64,000 nucleotides of DNA from positions 61,384 through 125,383 of the forward strand of contig NZ_BLAF01000015.1 in NCBI RefSeq assembly GCF_009687885.1, read 5' to 3'. A model generated the notes under the pieces. The model saw nothing but the letters and a program-made list of their open reading frames with translations, ran no database searches and had not been told where the DNA came from. A program made the position numbers and the translations under genes. Below, piece after piece: positions 52,824-61,314 of the stretch. Source of the stretch: Acrocarpospora pleiomorpha. GTDB lineage: Bacteria; Actinomycetota; Actinomycetes; Streptosporangiales; Streptosporangiaceae. Each line of letters opens with the position of its first letter. Positions within the stretch are counted from its first letter, which is position 1.

Positions 52824-54022
52824 AGGGTGACCGGCAGGGTCTTGATGCCGTTGATGAAGTAGCTGCGCAGGCGGGTGGCTTCGCCGGACTGCTGGATCTT
52901 CGGGGCGCGGTCGGCGAGGATCTCGAAGAGCACGCGGAGTTCCATCTTGGCCAGATGGTTGCCCAGGCAGAAGTGCGCGCCGCCGCCCCCGAAGCCGATC
53001 TGCGGGTTGGGGTCCCGGGTGATGTCGAACGTCTCCGGGTTGGCGAAGATCTCGGGGTCCCGGTTGGCGGCCGAGTAGAAGACGACGACCTTGTCGTTCT
53101 CGGCGATCTGCTGGCCGCGCAGTTCCATGTCGGTGGTGGCCGTACGGCGGAAGAGGTTGACGGGGGAGACCCAGCGCACGATCTCGTCGGAGGCCGGGCG
53201 GGCCAGCGCCGGGTCTTTGAGGAGTTTGCGCCATTCGTCCGGGTGCTCGAAGAAGGTGAGCATGCCGCCGGAGGCCGCGTTGCGGGTCGTCTCGTTGCCC
53301 GCCACGACAAGCAGGAGGACGAAAAGGTCGAACTCGTCCACGGCCAGGGTCTCGCCGCTGTCGTCGGGCTGGAGGAGTTTGGTGACGATGTCGTCCTGGG
53401 GCTGATCGCGCCGCGCGGCGGCGAGTTCGTTGGCGTACGAGTAGACCTCGAGAGCGGCGGCGGTGCCCTCTTCCGGGCTGTCGGCGTAGTCGGGGTCCTC
53501 GGAACCGATCATCCGGTTGGACCATTCGAAGATCTTGTCGCGGTCCTCGACGGGCGCGCCCAGCAGCTCGCAGATCACGTAGAGCGGCAGCGGTGCCGAG
53601 ATGTCGCGGACGAAGTCGACATCGGATCTGCCCTCGGCCTCGTCCAGCAGCTGGTGGCAGATCTCCCGGATGCGCTCCTCGAGCTTGGCGATGGCGCGCG
53701 GGGTGAAACCGCGGTTGACCAGGGAGCGGCGGCGGGTGTGCTCCGGCGGGTCCTGGTTGAGCATCATCATCCGCTGGAGTTCCAGCGTCTCGTCCGGGGT
53801 CTCGTTAAACAGCGCGAGCCGCCGGGCTGAGGAGAACAGGTTGCTGTTGCGGGATACGTGCACGACGTCGGCGTGTTTGGTGAGGGCCCAGAAACCGGGC
53901 CAGCCGCGTACGGGGTCGCCCTCGTGCCAGTAGACCGGGGCGTTCTCCCGTAACCAGCGCATCTGGTCGTGGGGGACGCCGTCGCTGGCGTACTGATCCT
54001 GATTGACGAGGTCGATGTGCAT
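52820..54022 (-). CDS. Cytochrome P450 (CYP125/CYP142-like group)
   Basis: 400 aa from ATG 54022. I-helix oxygen-binding motif VAGNETTRNA, K-helix EIVR and the haem-ligand loop FGGGGAHFCLGNHLA (Cys352) are intact; LMLNQDPPEHTRRRSLV is the usual C-helix segment. The NETTRN form and haem loop are typical of actinobacterial P450s that hydroxylate steroid or branched lipid side chains (CYP124/125/142). It needs a ferredoxin; one with the same KstR-like promoter box lies at 42953. No reductase gene is nearby. The substrate is inferred only. Confidence 0.92.
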   Translation of the reverse strand: MHIDLVNQDQYASDGVPHDQMRWLRENAPVYWHEGDPVRGWPGFWALTKHADVVHVSRNSNLFSSARRLALFNETPDETLELQRMMMLNQDPPEHTRRRSLVNRGFTPRAIAKLEERIREICHQLLDEAEGRSDVDFVRDISAPLPLYVICELLGAPVEDRDKIFEWSNRMIGSEDPDYADSPEEGTAAALEVYSYANELAAARRDQPQDDIVTKLLQPDDSGETLAVDEFDLFVLLLVVAGNETTRNAASGGMLTFFEHPDEWRKLLKDPALARPASDEIVRWVSPVNLFRRTATTDMELRGQQIAENDKVVVFYSAANRDPEIFANPETFDITRDPNPQIGFGGGGAHFCLGNHLAKMELRVLFEILADRAPKIQQSGEATRLRSYFINGIKTLPVTL

Positions 54023-54072
54023 GCGAATCACCCGAGTTTGCCGAAGAGGACCAGCGCTTGGTTTCTGTTTAC

Positions 54073-54086
54073 TGAAACGTGTTCTA
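54073..54086. promoter_or_regulatory. KstR-like box upstream of the P450 gene
   Basis: TGAAACGTGTTCTA (TAGAACACGTTTCA on the minus strand) fits TnnAACnnGTTnnA and differs by one base from the box before the ferredoxin operon. It is 50 bp upstream of the P450 start. Confidence 0.6.
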
Positions 54087-54135
54087 TTACGAGCTGTGGG
54101 GAACGTCAAGGCAGGCCAGCATACGCCCAAAAGAT

Positions 54136-54214
54136 CATCGGATGTCTTATCTTGGGACCGTATTGACACATCCGACCGTCGCCCGGCAGTCTTTCTCATG
54201 AAAACATCGGATGT
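54136..54214 (+). promoter_or_regulatory. Operator repeats before the L-fucose operon
   Basis: ACATC-G-GATGT (54204-54214) is a 5-1-5 palindrome just upstream of the GTG at 54227. CATCGGATGT occurs again at 54136-54145, and a half-site ACATCCGA at 54168-54175 overlaps a TTGACA (54163-54168). The pattern suits a FadR-type GntR or similar regulator, but no regulator gene is in the operon. Confidence 0.5.
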
Positions 54215-54226
54215 ATAGGGGACGTC

Positions 54227-55078
54227 GTGAGACTGCTTCGAGTAGGTGACAGGGGCGGGGAGAAACCCGCCGTGCTGGCGGACGACGGACGCCTGCTCGA
54301 CCTGGGGGGTCTCCTTGAGGGAAGGGATCTCGACGGGTCCTTCTTCGCTTCCGATGGGATCAGCCGAATTCGGACGGCGGTGGCCGAAGGTGCCCTTCCT
54401 GAGCTTGACGGGGATGGTCTGCGGATCGGAGCGCCGATCGCCCGGCCGGGAAAGGTCGTGTGTATCGGCCTCAACTATCGGGACCACGCCGAGGAATCCG
54501 GTGCCCAGCCGCCCGCCGAGCCTGTCGTCTTCATGAAGGCCAGCAACACAGTCGTCGGACCTTTTGACGAGGTTCTGATCCCCAGGGCCAGCACGAAGAC
54601 CGACTGGGAGGCGGAACTGGCCGTCATCATCGGCCGGACCGCCCGATATCTGGAGTCGCACGAGGCCGCGCTGGACTGCATTGTCGGATACGCGATCTCC
54701 AACGACGTCTCCGAGCGCGAGTTCCAGCTCGAGCGCGGTGGCCAGTGGGACAAGGGCAAGTCCTGCGAGACGTTCAACCCGCTCGGGCCCTGGCTGGTCA
54801 CGGCTGACGAGATCTCCGACCCGCAGCGGCTCGGGCTGCGGCTGTGGGTGAACGGGCAGCCCCGGCAGGACGGCGACACCAAGAACATGATCTTCGAGGT
54901 GGTCGAGATCGTGCGGTATCTGAGCTGGTTCATGGTGCTCGACCCCGGTGACGTGATCAACACCGGCACCCCGGCGGGTGTGGGGCTCGGCGGATATCCG
55001 TACCTGCGTGAGGGCGATGTCATGGAGTTGGAGATCGACGGACTCGGGCGGCAGCGGCAGACGGTGGGTCAGGCGTGA
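54227..55078 (+). CDS. FAH-family hydrolase, probable 2,4-diketo-3-deoxy-L-fuconate hydrolase
   Basis: 283 aa from GTG 54227. The fumarylacetoacetase fold (about 70-283) has [17 protein letters not shown] (catalytic region), [13 protein letters not shown], the metal ligands [12 protein letters not shown] (Glu/Glu) and [13 protein letters not shown] (Asp), and a [15 protein letters not shown] end. In the fucose pathway the enzyme cleaves 2,4-diketo-3-deoxy-L-fuconate to pyruvate and L-lactate. That role is assigned from five neighbouring pathway genes; FAH proteins alone are not specific. Its TGA overlaps the dehydratase start. Confidence 0.87.
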   Translation: MRLLRVGDRGGEKPAVLADDGRLLDLGGLLEGRDLDGSFFASDGISRIRTAVAEGALPELDGDGLRIGAPIARPGKVVCIGLNYRDHAEESGAQPPAEPVVFMKASNTVVGPFDEVLIPRASTKTDWEAELAVIIGRTARYLESHEAALDCIVGYAISNDVSEREFQLERGGQWDKGKSCETFNPLGPWLVTADEISDPQRLGLRLWVNGQPRQDGDTKNMIFEVVEIVRYLSWFMVLDPGDVINTGTPAGVGLGGYPYLREGDVMELEIDGLGRQRQTVGQA

Positions 55079-56385
55079 TCCAGCCCGCACCACTTCTGCC
55101 GTCCACTCTGACCATCCAGACCTTCGCGACACACGACATCAGGTTTCCCACCTCGCTGGAGCTCGACGGCTCCGATGCGATGAACCCCGACCCGGACTAC
55201 TCGGCCGCGTACGTGATCCTCGGTGATGGCGAGTACGAAGGTCATGGGTTCGCCTTCACCATCGGGCGGGGCAACGACATCCAGACCGCCGCGATCCGGG
55301 CGCTAGAGCCGTACGTGCTGGGGCGGGACGTCAGCAACCTTGGCGCGATATATCGGGAAATGGCGCACGACTCGCAGTTGCGGTGGCTCGGTCCGGAGAA
55401 GGGCGTCATGCATATGGCGATCTCCGCGGTCGTCAACGCGCTCTGGGACCTGCGGGCGAAGCGGGAGGGCAAGCCCCTCTGGCGGCTGCTGTCCGAAATG
55501 TCGCCCGAGGAGATCGTCGATCTCGTCGACTTCCGGTATCTCACTGACGAGCTCACGCCGGAGGAGGCCCTGGAGATCCTGCGCCGGGCCGAACCCGGGC
55601 GGCAGGAGCGGATCGCGCAGGCGCTGGAGCGCGGGTATCCGGCATATACGACGTCTCCCGGCTGGCTTGGGTATGACGACGAGAAGTTGCGGCGGCTCTG
55701 CTCGCAGGCCATCCAGGACGGGTTCTCGCAGATCAAGCTGAAAGTCGGCGCGGATCTGGACGACGACATCCGGCGCATGCGGATCGCCAGGGAGGTCTGC
55801 GGCGACGGATTCCCGATCGCCATCGACGCCAACCAGCGGTGGGACACCGCGACGGCGGTGCGGTGGGTGGACGCGCTCGCGCCGTACCAGCCGTGGTGGG
55901 TGGAGGAGCCGACAAGTCCGGACGATGTGCTCGGGCACGCCACGATCGCGCGGGCCATCGCCCCGATTCCGGTCGCCACCGGCGAGCACGTGCAGAACCG
56001 GGTGGTCTTCAAGCAGCTGCTCCAAGCGCGCGCGATCTCCTACCTGCAGCTGGACGCGGCCCGGGTGGCCGGGGTCAACGAGAACATCGCGATCCTGCTG
56101 CTGGCCGCTAAATTCGGCATTCCGGTCTGCCCGCACGCCGGCGGCGTCGGCCTCTGCGAGCTCGTGCAGCACCTGTCGTTCTTCGACTTCGTCGCGGTGA
56201 GCGGGTCCATGCAGGACCGGGTCATCGAATACGTCGACCACCTGCACGAGCACTTCGCCGACCCGGTGGTCATCGACCACGGCAGATACCGGGCTCCCAC
56301 GGGGCCCGGATTCAGCGCCACGATGCATCCGGAGTCGATCGCGGCCTATTCCTATCCGGACGGGCCGGTTTGGAGGTCCCCATGA
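55075..56385 (+). CDS. L-fuconate dehydratase (enolase superfamily)
   Basis: 436 aa from GTG 55075, overlapping the hydrolase stop. It is close to the usual ~440 aa of FucD. N-terminal cap with [20 protein letters not shown], a family hallmark; then [19 protein letters not shown], the catalytic Lys pair KLKVGADL, metal ligands Asp/Glu in AIDANQRWD and [10 protein letters not shown], and [13 protein letters not shown] and [11 protein letters not shown]. The enzyme removes water from L-fuconate to give 2-keto-3-deoxy-L-fuconate. This is the most specific marker for the pathway. Confidence 0.92.
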   Translation: MIQPAPLLPSTLTIQTFATHDIRFPTSLELDGSDAMNPDPDYSAAYVILGDGEYEGHGFAFTIGRGNDIQTAAIRALEPYVLGRDVSNLGAIYREMAHDSQLRWLGPEKGVMHMAISAVVNALWDLRAKREGKPLWRLLSEMSPEEIVDLVDFRYLTDELTPEEALEILRRAEPGRQERIAQALERGYPAYTTSPGWLGYDDEKLRRLCSQAIQDGFSQIKLKVGADLDDDIRRMRIAREVCGDGFPIAIDANQRWDTATAVRWVDALAPYQPWWVEEPTSPDDVLGHATIARAIAPIPVATGEHVQNRVVFKQLLQARAISYLQLDAARVAGVNENIAILLLAAKFGIPVCPHAGGVGLCELVQHLSFFDFVAVSGSMQDRVIEYVDHLHEHFADPVVIDHGRYRAPTGPGFSATMHPESIAAYSYPDGPVWRSP

Positions 56386-57128
56386 GTGAGTTCGACGGCC
56401 TCAAGGCGCTGGTCACCGGCGGCGGATCCGGCATCGGCCTGGCCACCGCGACCCTGCTCGCCGCCCGCGGCGCCCGGGTCGCCTGCCTGGACGTCAACCC
56501 GCCCGGCGACCCGTTCTTCGGGGTCAAAGCCGACGTCACCGACGATTTTTCGGTCCGTACGGCTGTCGCCGCAGCCGCGGAGCAGTTCGGCGGCCTGGAC
56601 ATCGTTGTCAACAACGCCGGAATCGGGGCGGCCGGCACGATCGCCGACAATCCCGATGACGAGTGGCTGCGTGTCCTGGATGTCAACGTTGTCGGGATGG
56701 TGCGGGTGGCTCGGGCGGCGTTGCCGTACCTGCGGGAGTCGGCGCACGCGGCGATCGTCAACACCTGCTCGATCGCGGCCACGGCCGGGCTGCCGCAGCG
56801 GGCGCTCTACAGCGCCACCAAGGGGGCGGTGCTCTCGCTCACGCTGGCGATGGCCGCCGACCACGTCCGCGAAGGCATCCGCGTCAACTGCGTCAACCCG
56901 GGCACAGCGGACACGCCCTGGGTCGGCCGCCTGCTCGACGCCGCCGTCGATCCGGACGCCGAGCGGGCCGCGCTCAACGCCCGCCAGCCGCTGGGCCGCC
57001 TGGTCAGCGCAGACGAGGTCGCCCACGCCATCGCCTACCTGGCCAGCCCTCTCGCCTCCGCGACCACGGGAACCGCCCTGGCTGTGGACGGGGGTATGCA
57101 GGGCCTCCGGCTCCGGCCGAAGGAGTGA
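56382..57128 (+). CDS. SDR oxidoreductase, probable 2-keto-3-deoxy-L-fuconate 4-dehydrogenase
   Basis: 248 aa from ATG 56382 (GGAGG six bases upstream; ATGA overlap). Rossmann motif [25 protein letters not shown], catalytic Ser (NTCSIAA), Tyr and Lys (YSATKGAV) and the PG motif are present. SDR class is certain; the substrate is assigned from position directly after fuconate dehydratase and before the mutarotase, as in known non-phosphorylative fucose operons. It would make 2,4-diketo-3-deoxy-L-fuconate with NAD. Confidence 0.88.
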   Translation: MSEFDGLKALVTGGGSGIGLATATLLAARGARVACLDVNPPGDPFFGVKADVTDDFSVRTAVAAAAEQFGGLDIVVNNAGIGAAGTIADNPDDEWLRVLDVNVVGMVRVARAALPYLRESAHAAIVNTCSIAATAGLPQRALYSATKGAVLSLTLAMAADHVREGIRVNCVNPGTADTPWVGRLLDAAVDPDAERAALNARQPLGRLVSADEVAHAIAYLASPLASATTGTALAVDGGMQGLRLRPKE

Positions 57129-57131
57129 AAG

Positions 57132-57437
57132 ATGCAGAGAATCGCGTTGCGTACGCGGCTCAAGCCTGGCTGCGAGGAGATCTACGACCGGGAGCACGCG
57201 AGCATTCCGCCCGAGCTTGAGGCCGAGCTGCGTGCCTTCGGCGTACATTCCTGGCGGATCTGGCGGAGCGGGCGGGAGATCTTCCACTACGTGGAGGTGG
57301 ACGATTACGCCATACTCCAGGCGAAGCTCCGCGACAGCACGGTCAATCAGGCGTGGCAGGCCCAGATGAACCGGCTCCTGGACGGCGACTTCGACCCTGA
57401 CGACGGCGGCCTCCGCAAGGTCTGGGAGATGTCATGA
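57132..57437 (+). CDS. L-rhamnose/L-fucose mutarotase (RhaM-like)
   Basis: 101 aa from ATG 57132 with AAGGAG upstream and three bases after the SDR stop. RhaM-fold marks are RIALRTRLKPGCEEIYDREH, the active-site region GVHSWRIWRSGREIFHYVE and the WQAQMNRLLD helix. It interconverts the anomers of a 6-deoxyhexose, so the first dehydrogenase receives the right form. In this operon the substrate is probably L-fucose. Confidence 0.87.
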   Translation: MQRIALRTRLKPGCEEIYDREHASIPPELEAELRAFGVHSWRIWRSGREIFHYVEVDDYAILQAKLRDSTVNQAWQAQMNRLLDGDFDPDDGGLRKVWEMS

Positions 57438-57504
57438 CCTCCTCGAGCACCCCCGGGATCCGGCCATCATCGTGATAGGGGTTCGACGTGAGTAGGTGCT
57501 TGAC

Positions 57505-58422
57505 GTGACGCGGTACGGCTTGGGCTGCGCGCCGATCGGGAACTTGTTCACCGCGCTGACCGACGAGACGGCGCGCGCCGCGGTGGACGCCGCGTGGGAG
57601 ACCGGGATCCGGCTCTACGACACCGCGCCCCACTACGGCCTCGGCCTGTCGGAGCGCCGTATCGGCGAGGCACTCCGGCATCGCCCGCGCTCCGAGTTCA
57701 CGCTGTCCACGAAGGTGGGCCGCCTGCTGGTGCCTGCGGACGGGACCGGGCGCGATGACCAGGGATTCGACATTCCCGCCACCCACACCCGCGTGTGGGA
57801 TTTCTCCGCTGACGGGGTCCGGCGATCGCTGACCGAGTCGCTCGAACGGCTCGGCCTGGATTCGATCGACGTCGCGCTCATCCACGATCCCGATCACCAC
57901 TGGAAGGAAGCCATCGGGGAGGCCTTCCCGGCGCTGGCCGAACTCCGCGCGCAAGGCGTGATCAAATCCGTCGGAGTCGGGATGAACCAGTGGCCGATGC
58001 TCGCCGACTTCGTCCGGGAAACCGACGTGGACACGATCATGCTGGCCGGGCGCTACACCTTGCTCGACCAGTCGGCGGCGGCCGAATTGCTGCCGCTCTG
58101 CCTGGAGCGCGGTGTTTCGGTCGTGGCCGCGGGCGTGTTCAACAGCGGCATACTCGCCACGCACGACCTGAAGGGGACCTACAACTACGTCCCCGCGTCC
58201 CCCGAACTGCTCGACCGGGTCCGCCGCCTCGCGCACATCTGCGAGGAACACGGCGTCACGCTGCCTCAGGCGGCGCTGGCGTTTCCCCTTCGGCATCCGG
58301 CGATCTCCTCGGTCGTCATGGGCATGCGGTCAGCGGATGAGGTACGGCAGAACATGGCCTTGGCGGCTTCGTCCATTCCTGAGGCTCTCTGGGATGACTT
58401 GGCGGAGGTTGAACATGATTGA
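57505..58422 (+). CDS. Aldo/keto reductase, probable L-fucose dehydrogenase
   Basis: 305 aa from GTG 57505; GTG 57496 would add three residues. The AKR barrel has the catalytic Asp-Tyr segment RLYDTAPHYGLGLSERRIG, Lys in STKVGRL, and His in LIHDPDHHW, with a C-terminal NADP-type loop (GMRSADEVRQN). Its sequence is of the group that oxidises L-fucose or D-arabinose at C1 to the lactone, as in the Xanthomonas-type pathway. A short 67-bp gap separates it from the mutarotase gene; it overlaps the lactonase gene by eight bases. Confidence 0.87.
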   Translation: MTRYGLGCAPIGNLFTALTDETARAAVDAAWETGIRLYDTAPHYGLGLSERRIGEALRHRPRSEFTLSTKVGRLLVPADGTGRDDQGFDIPATHTRVWDFSADGVRRSLTESLERLGLDSIDVALIHDPDHHWKEAIGEAFPALAELRAQGVIKSVGVGMNQWPMLADFVRETDVDTIMLAGRYTLLDQSAAAELLPLCLERGVSVVAAGVFNSGILATHDLKGTYNYVPASPELLDRVRRLAHICEEHGVTLPQAALAFPLRHPAISSVVMGMRSADEVRQNMALAASSIPEALWDDLAEVEHD

Positions 58423-59251
58423 CAGTCATCACCATCTTTGGGATCCGTCCCGCCGGACATATGAATGGATGGCGGGTGAAGCGCTGGCGCCGTTGCGCCG
58501 TCCGTACGGGTTGGACGACTTGCGCCGAGAGACGTCGGCAGCCGGAATAACCGGAACCATCCTGGTCCAGACGGTCAGCGACATCTCCGAGACCGAGGAG
58601 TTCCTCGCCCTCGCCGCCGCCTCCGACGGCCTCATCCGCGGCGTCGTCGGCTGGGTCGACCTCACCGCGCCCGACGTCTCCGACCAAATCGCCCGCCTCC
58701 GCACCCTCCCCGGCGGCGACCTCCTCGTCGGCATCCGCCACCAGATCCAGGACGAACCCGACCCCAACTGGTTCGCCCGCCCCGACGTCCGCCGCGGCCT
58801 CCTCGCGGTAGCCGCCGCCGACCTCGTCTACGACCTCCTCGTCCTCACCTCCCAACTCCCGATCGCCCACGAGGTCGCCGCCACCCTCCCCGACCTCCGC
58901 TTCGTCCTGGACCACGCCGCCAAACCCCCCATCGCCACCGGCGAACTAACCCCCTGGTCGGACTCAATAGCCACCCTGGCCAAACTCCCCCACATCACCT
59001 GCAAACTCTCCGGCCTGGTAACCGAAGCCTCCTGGACAAACTGGAAACCCACGGACCTAACCCCCTACACCGACCACATCCTCAATTCCTTCGGCCCTTC
59101 CCGCATCATGTTCGGCTCCGACTGGCCCGTCTGCGAACTAGCCGCCACCTACTCCCAAGTCGCCACCCTCGCCCAATCCCTCCCCTCCACCACCCACAAC
59201 GAGATCTTCAAATCCACCGCCGAATCCGTCTACGGCCTTCAGTCGATGTAA
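58415..59251 (+). CDS. Amidohydrolase family, probable L-fucono-1,5-lactonase
   Basis: 278 aa from ATG 58415 (GGAGG six bases upstream), overlapping the AKR stop. Metal-ligand motif IDSHHHLWDP (residues 2-11), GITGTILVQTV, a later DLRFVLDHAAKPPI, and GSDWPVCEL with the catalytic Asp match the COG3618-type lactonase group. It opens the lactone made by the dehydrogenase to give L-fuconate for FucD. The last ~80 codons use many CTA/TAA-type synonymous choices compared with upstream, without frame break. Confidence 0.87.
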   Translation: MIDSHHHLWDPSRRTYEWMAGEALAPLRRPYGLDDLRRETSAAGITGTILVQTVSDISETEEFLALAAASDGLIRGVVGWVDLTAPDVSDQIARLRTLPGGDLLVGIRHQIQDEPDPNWFARPDVRRGLLAVAAADLVYDLLVLTSQLPIAHEVAATLPDLRFVLDHAAKPPIATGELTPWSDSIATLAKLPHITCKLSGLVTEASWTNWKPTDLTPYTDHILNSFGPSRIMFGSDWPVCELAATYSQVATLAQSLPSTTHNEIFKSTAESVYGLQSM

Positions 59252-59683
59252 CCACCCCGCCGAAACAACACATCACACCCTGTGGATAAGCGCCGCACGC
59301 TTGCGGCTGATGATGCGCCACACCCCTATGGATAGACGCGCACGTTGGTAGTGCTTTGGACGCCCTCGCGGTGTGGGATGCGCCAGGGCCGCGTTGGGTT
59401 AGCACATCAAATCAACTCTTGTCATGACGAGGAAGCCTGCGGACTTCGAAGCGCCAGCGGCTGGCGTCGTAAATACGCAAGATGATGCGTCACGCGCCTG
59501 TGGATAAGTCGTCCGGCGCTCTGGATCTTATTAAGACCCGCTGAACTGGCCACCTCGTCATCATCGGGCAATTGACCGAATCCTCCTTCTGGCGTTATCC
59601 ACAGAATCCCGCTCGGTCAATTGTGCCGTGCCCTGCTCGCTCCACCATTGGGCTCGATTTCCCTTCGAGCCTAGGAGGAGCCC
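59252..59683. promoter_or_regulatory. 432-bp gap with three perfect DnaA boxes and partial repeats
   Basis: TTATCCACA occurs perfectly at 59595-59603 and, on the minus strand, at 59281-59289 and 59501-59509; TATGGATAG at 59327-59335 is a weaker match. A ~30-bp imperfect direct repeat (GATGATGCG...TGGATA) is seen at 59309 and 59483. CAATTGACCGA (59569) and TCGGTCAATTG (59613) form an inverted repeat around the third box, and a short stem GGCTCGA/TCGAGCC (59651-59671) precedes the RBS. No dnaA or dnaN gene is here. Confidence 0.5.
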
Positions 59684-60820
59684 GTGCTACCAGCGCTGCT
59701 CGCCGCATCCGCAATCACCGGCGTCGCCTTCGCCGGACCCGTATTGGCCGACATTCCCCGACGCCCCTGTGCCGCCGACCGGCCTTACCCCGATCGATCC
59801 TGGGTCGCACCAAACGTATTCACGAACGATCGCGACCGCATCGAAGATCTGTCCACCTGGGAAGAACACTGGGAAGACTGGGTAGCACGACAGGAATATC
59901 TGTGGAGCAAATTCATTGCCCGCGTCCTACCCCACACCGATGATCGAGATACTCCCACTCCACCACCCCTGCCGACCCGCCGGCACTCATGCCCACCTCC
60001 CAACGAAACCCTGCCACCAAACCACTTCCAACCCCCACTCCGCCCCACGAGGGATTCCACACTCAGCGGAAAACCGATAACGGGTTGGAATCCCACGCCC
60101 AGCGAGACACCAATAACCAACCGGAATCCCAAGGTAAGTTGGAATCCCAAGCCAAACGAAGGCCCCAAGCCAAGCGAATGGCCCAAGGCAAGCGAAGAGC
60201 CCAAGACCGGCGGAAATCCGGGAACCGATGAAAAGCCCGGGGTCAGCAAGAATCCCGGAACTCTCGGAAAGCCCGGAACCATCGAAAATCCGGGGACCAA
60301 TGAAAAGTCCGGGACCGCCAAAGAATTCGAACCCGGACCGAACAGCCCAAAGCCTGACGCCAAGCCCAAACCCGCGGACAGCCAGAAGCCTGGTGAGATC
60401 GCTGTAGCGGCGGTCAAGAGCTGGCTGGGCACGCCCTATACCTGGGGCGGCGGGAACAACAAAGGCCCCAGCCGGGGAATCGGCAGAGGAGTCGCCCGAG
60501 TCGGTTTCGACTGCTCAGGGTTGGTGATGGCCGCCTGGGCCAAAGCCGGAGCGGACCTGGCCCACTACACCGGCACCCAGATCCGCCAGGGCCATCCCGT
60601 CGCCATCAAAGACCTCCGCCCAGGCGACCTCATGTTCTTCGGCGGCACCCCCACGCACCCCACCCACGTCGGCATGTACATCGGCAAAGGCACGATGATC
60701 CACGCCCCCAAAACCGGCGACGTAGTCCGCAAAGTAAACGTCCTCACCTCAAAGCACTACATGTCCACCTTCCAAGGCGCCACCCGCCCCACACCCAAAG
60801 CACCCCCACCCAAGAACTAA
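59684..60820 (+). CDS. Secreted NlpC/P60 cell-wall peptidase with repetitive linker
   Basis: 378 aa from GTG 59684 (AGGAGGAG just upstream). Signal peptide about 1-22 (ASAITGVAFAGPVLA). A charged helix-like part (about 44-85) is followed by a low-complexity Pro/Lys/Asn linker (about 120-235), made of units such as NPGT-xx-KPG. The C-terminal catalytic domain (about 240-365) has AVKSWLGTPYTWGGG, Cys in FDCSGLVMAAW, His in THVGMYIG and MIHAP. It cuts peptide bridges in peptidoglycan. The linker probably spans or binds the wall. Codon use is slightly more AT-rich than in the fucose operon. Confidence 0.9.
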   Translation: MLPALLAASAITGVAFAGPVLADIPRRPCAADRPYPDRSWVAPNVFTNDRDRIEDLSTWEEHWEDWVARQEYLWSKFIARVLPHTDDRDTPTPPPLPTRRHSCPPPNETLPPNHFQPPLRPTRDSTLSGKPITGWNPTPSETPITNRNPKVSWNPKPNEGPKPSEWPKASEEPKTGGNPGTDEKPGVSKNPGTLGKPGTIENPGTNEKSGTAKEFEPGPNSPKPDAKPKPADSQKPGEIAVAAVKSWLGTPYTWGGGNNKGPSRGIGRGVARVGFDCSGLVMAAWAKAGADLAHYTGTQIRQGHPVAIKDLRPGDLMFFGGTPTHPTHVGMYIGKGTMIHAPKTGDVVRKVNVLTSKHYMSTFQGATRPTPKAPPPKN

Positions 60821-60997
60821 GCACGGACACCAACAACGGAAATCCTCGGCCCCGATTCCCTCACGTCATGGCGGCGCTGGACTAATCTGATCCGGTCACC
60901 CCGACCGGATCAGATGGAACCCGCGTCATAGCCATGGACAATCCACGGACAGATCGACCACGATGCCGATAACCGCTTCCTCGGGAAGTTGCGCAGA

Positions 60998-61204
60998 TTA
61001 GATCAGGCGTTCGTTGTACTCTGCCTCGACGAGGCGCTCGAAAGCCATTCGAACGTCGCCCGGAGACGGCTGTTCAATGGCATAACCAAGCTTCGCGTAT
61101 TCGACGATCCGTTGGGTGTCACGGACGAGCATGTTGACGACCCGCTCCCAGTTTCCGATACTCGCTACGTACTCTTCGAGCGCTATCGGCAACGAGGCGC
61201 ACAT
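60998..61204 (-). CDS. Small hypothetical protein (possible gene fragment)
   Basis: 68 aa from ATG 61204 (GAGG eight bases upstream) to TAA at 60998. It begins MCASLPIALEEYVASIGNWE and ends RLVEAEYNERLI, mainly helical. The same frame stays open upstream, so it may be the tail of a larger broken gene. Family not recognised. It lies between NlpC/P60 and transposase debris. Confidence 0.4.
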   Translation of the reverse strand: MCASLPIALEEYVASIGNWERVVNMLVRDTQRIVEYAKLGYAIEQPSPGDVRMAFERLVEAEYNERLI

Positions 61205-61257
61205 AACCCGTACCTCGGGCCAAAGCTTCCTGCAGGTGGCAAAGGTACGCCTCGCTT

Positions 61258-61314
61258 GGGCTTGGAAAGCCCGCGGTCCACAATGGTGATGACCCGGCTG
61301 AGCTTCCAGTCCCG
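61258..61314 (-). pseudogene. IS1634-type transposase fragment
   Basis: Directly after the phospholipase stop, the same frame reads RDWKLSRVITIVDRGLSKP. This resembles the WKLxRVVTVxDRG catalytic segment (first Asp of the DDE triad region) of IS1634-family transposases. Only about 19 codons are recognisable; the rest is lost. Confidence 0.4.

Noticed and set aside
59281..59623. A chromosomal oriC
   Set aside because: Only three perfect boxes, no dnaA, dnaN or gidB genes, and no AT-rich unwinding region; kept only as a DnaA-box cluster.
59521..59683. A cyclic-di-AMP (ydaO) riboswitch before the NlpC/P60 gene, common in actinobacteria
   Set aside because: The conserved ydaO sequence blocks are not present in the leader.
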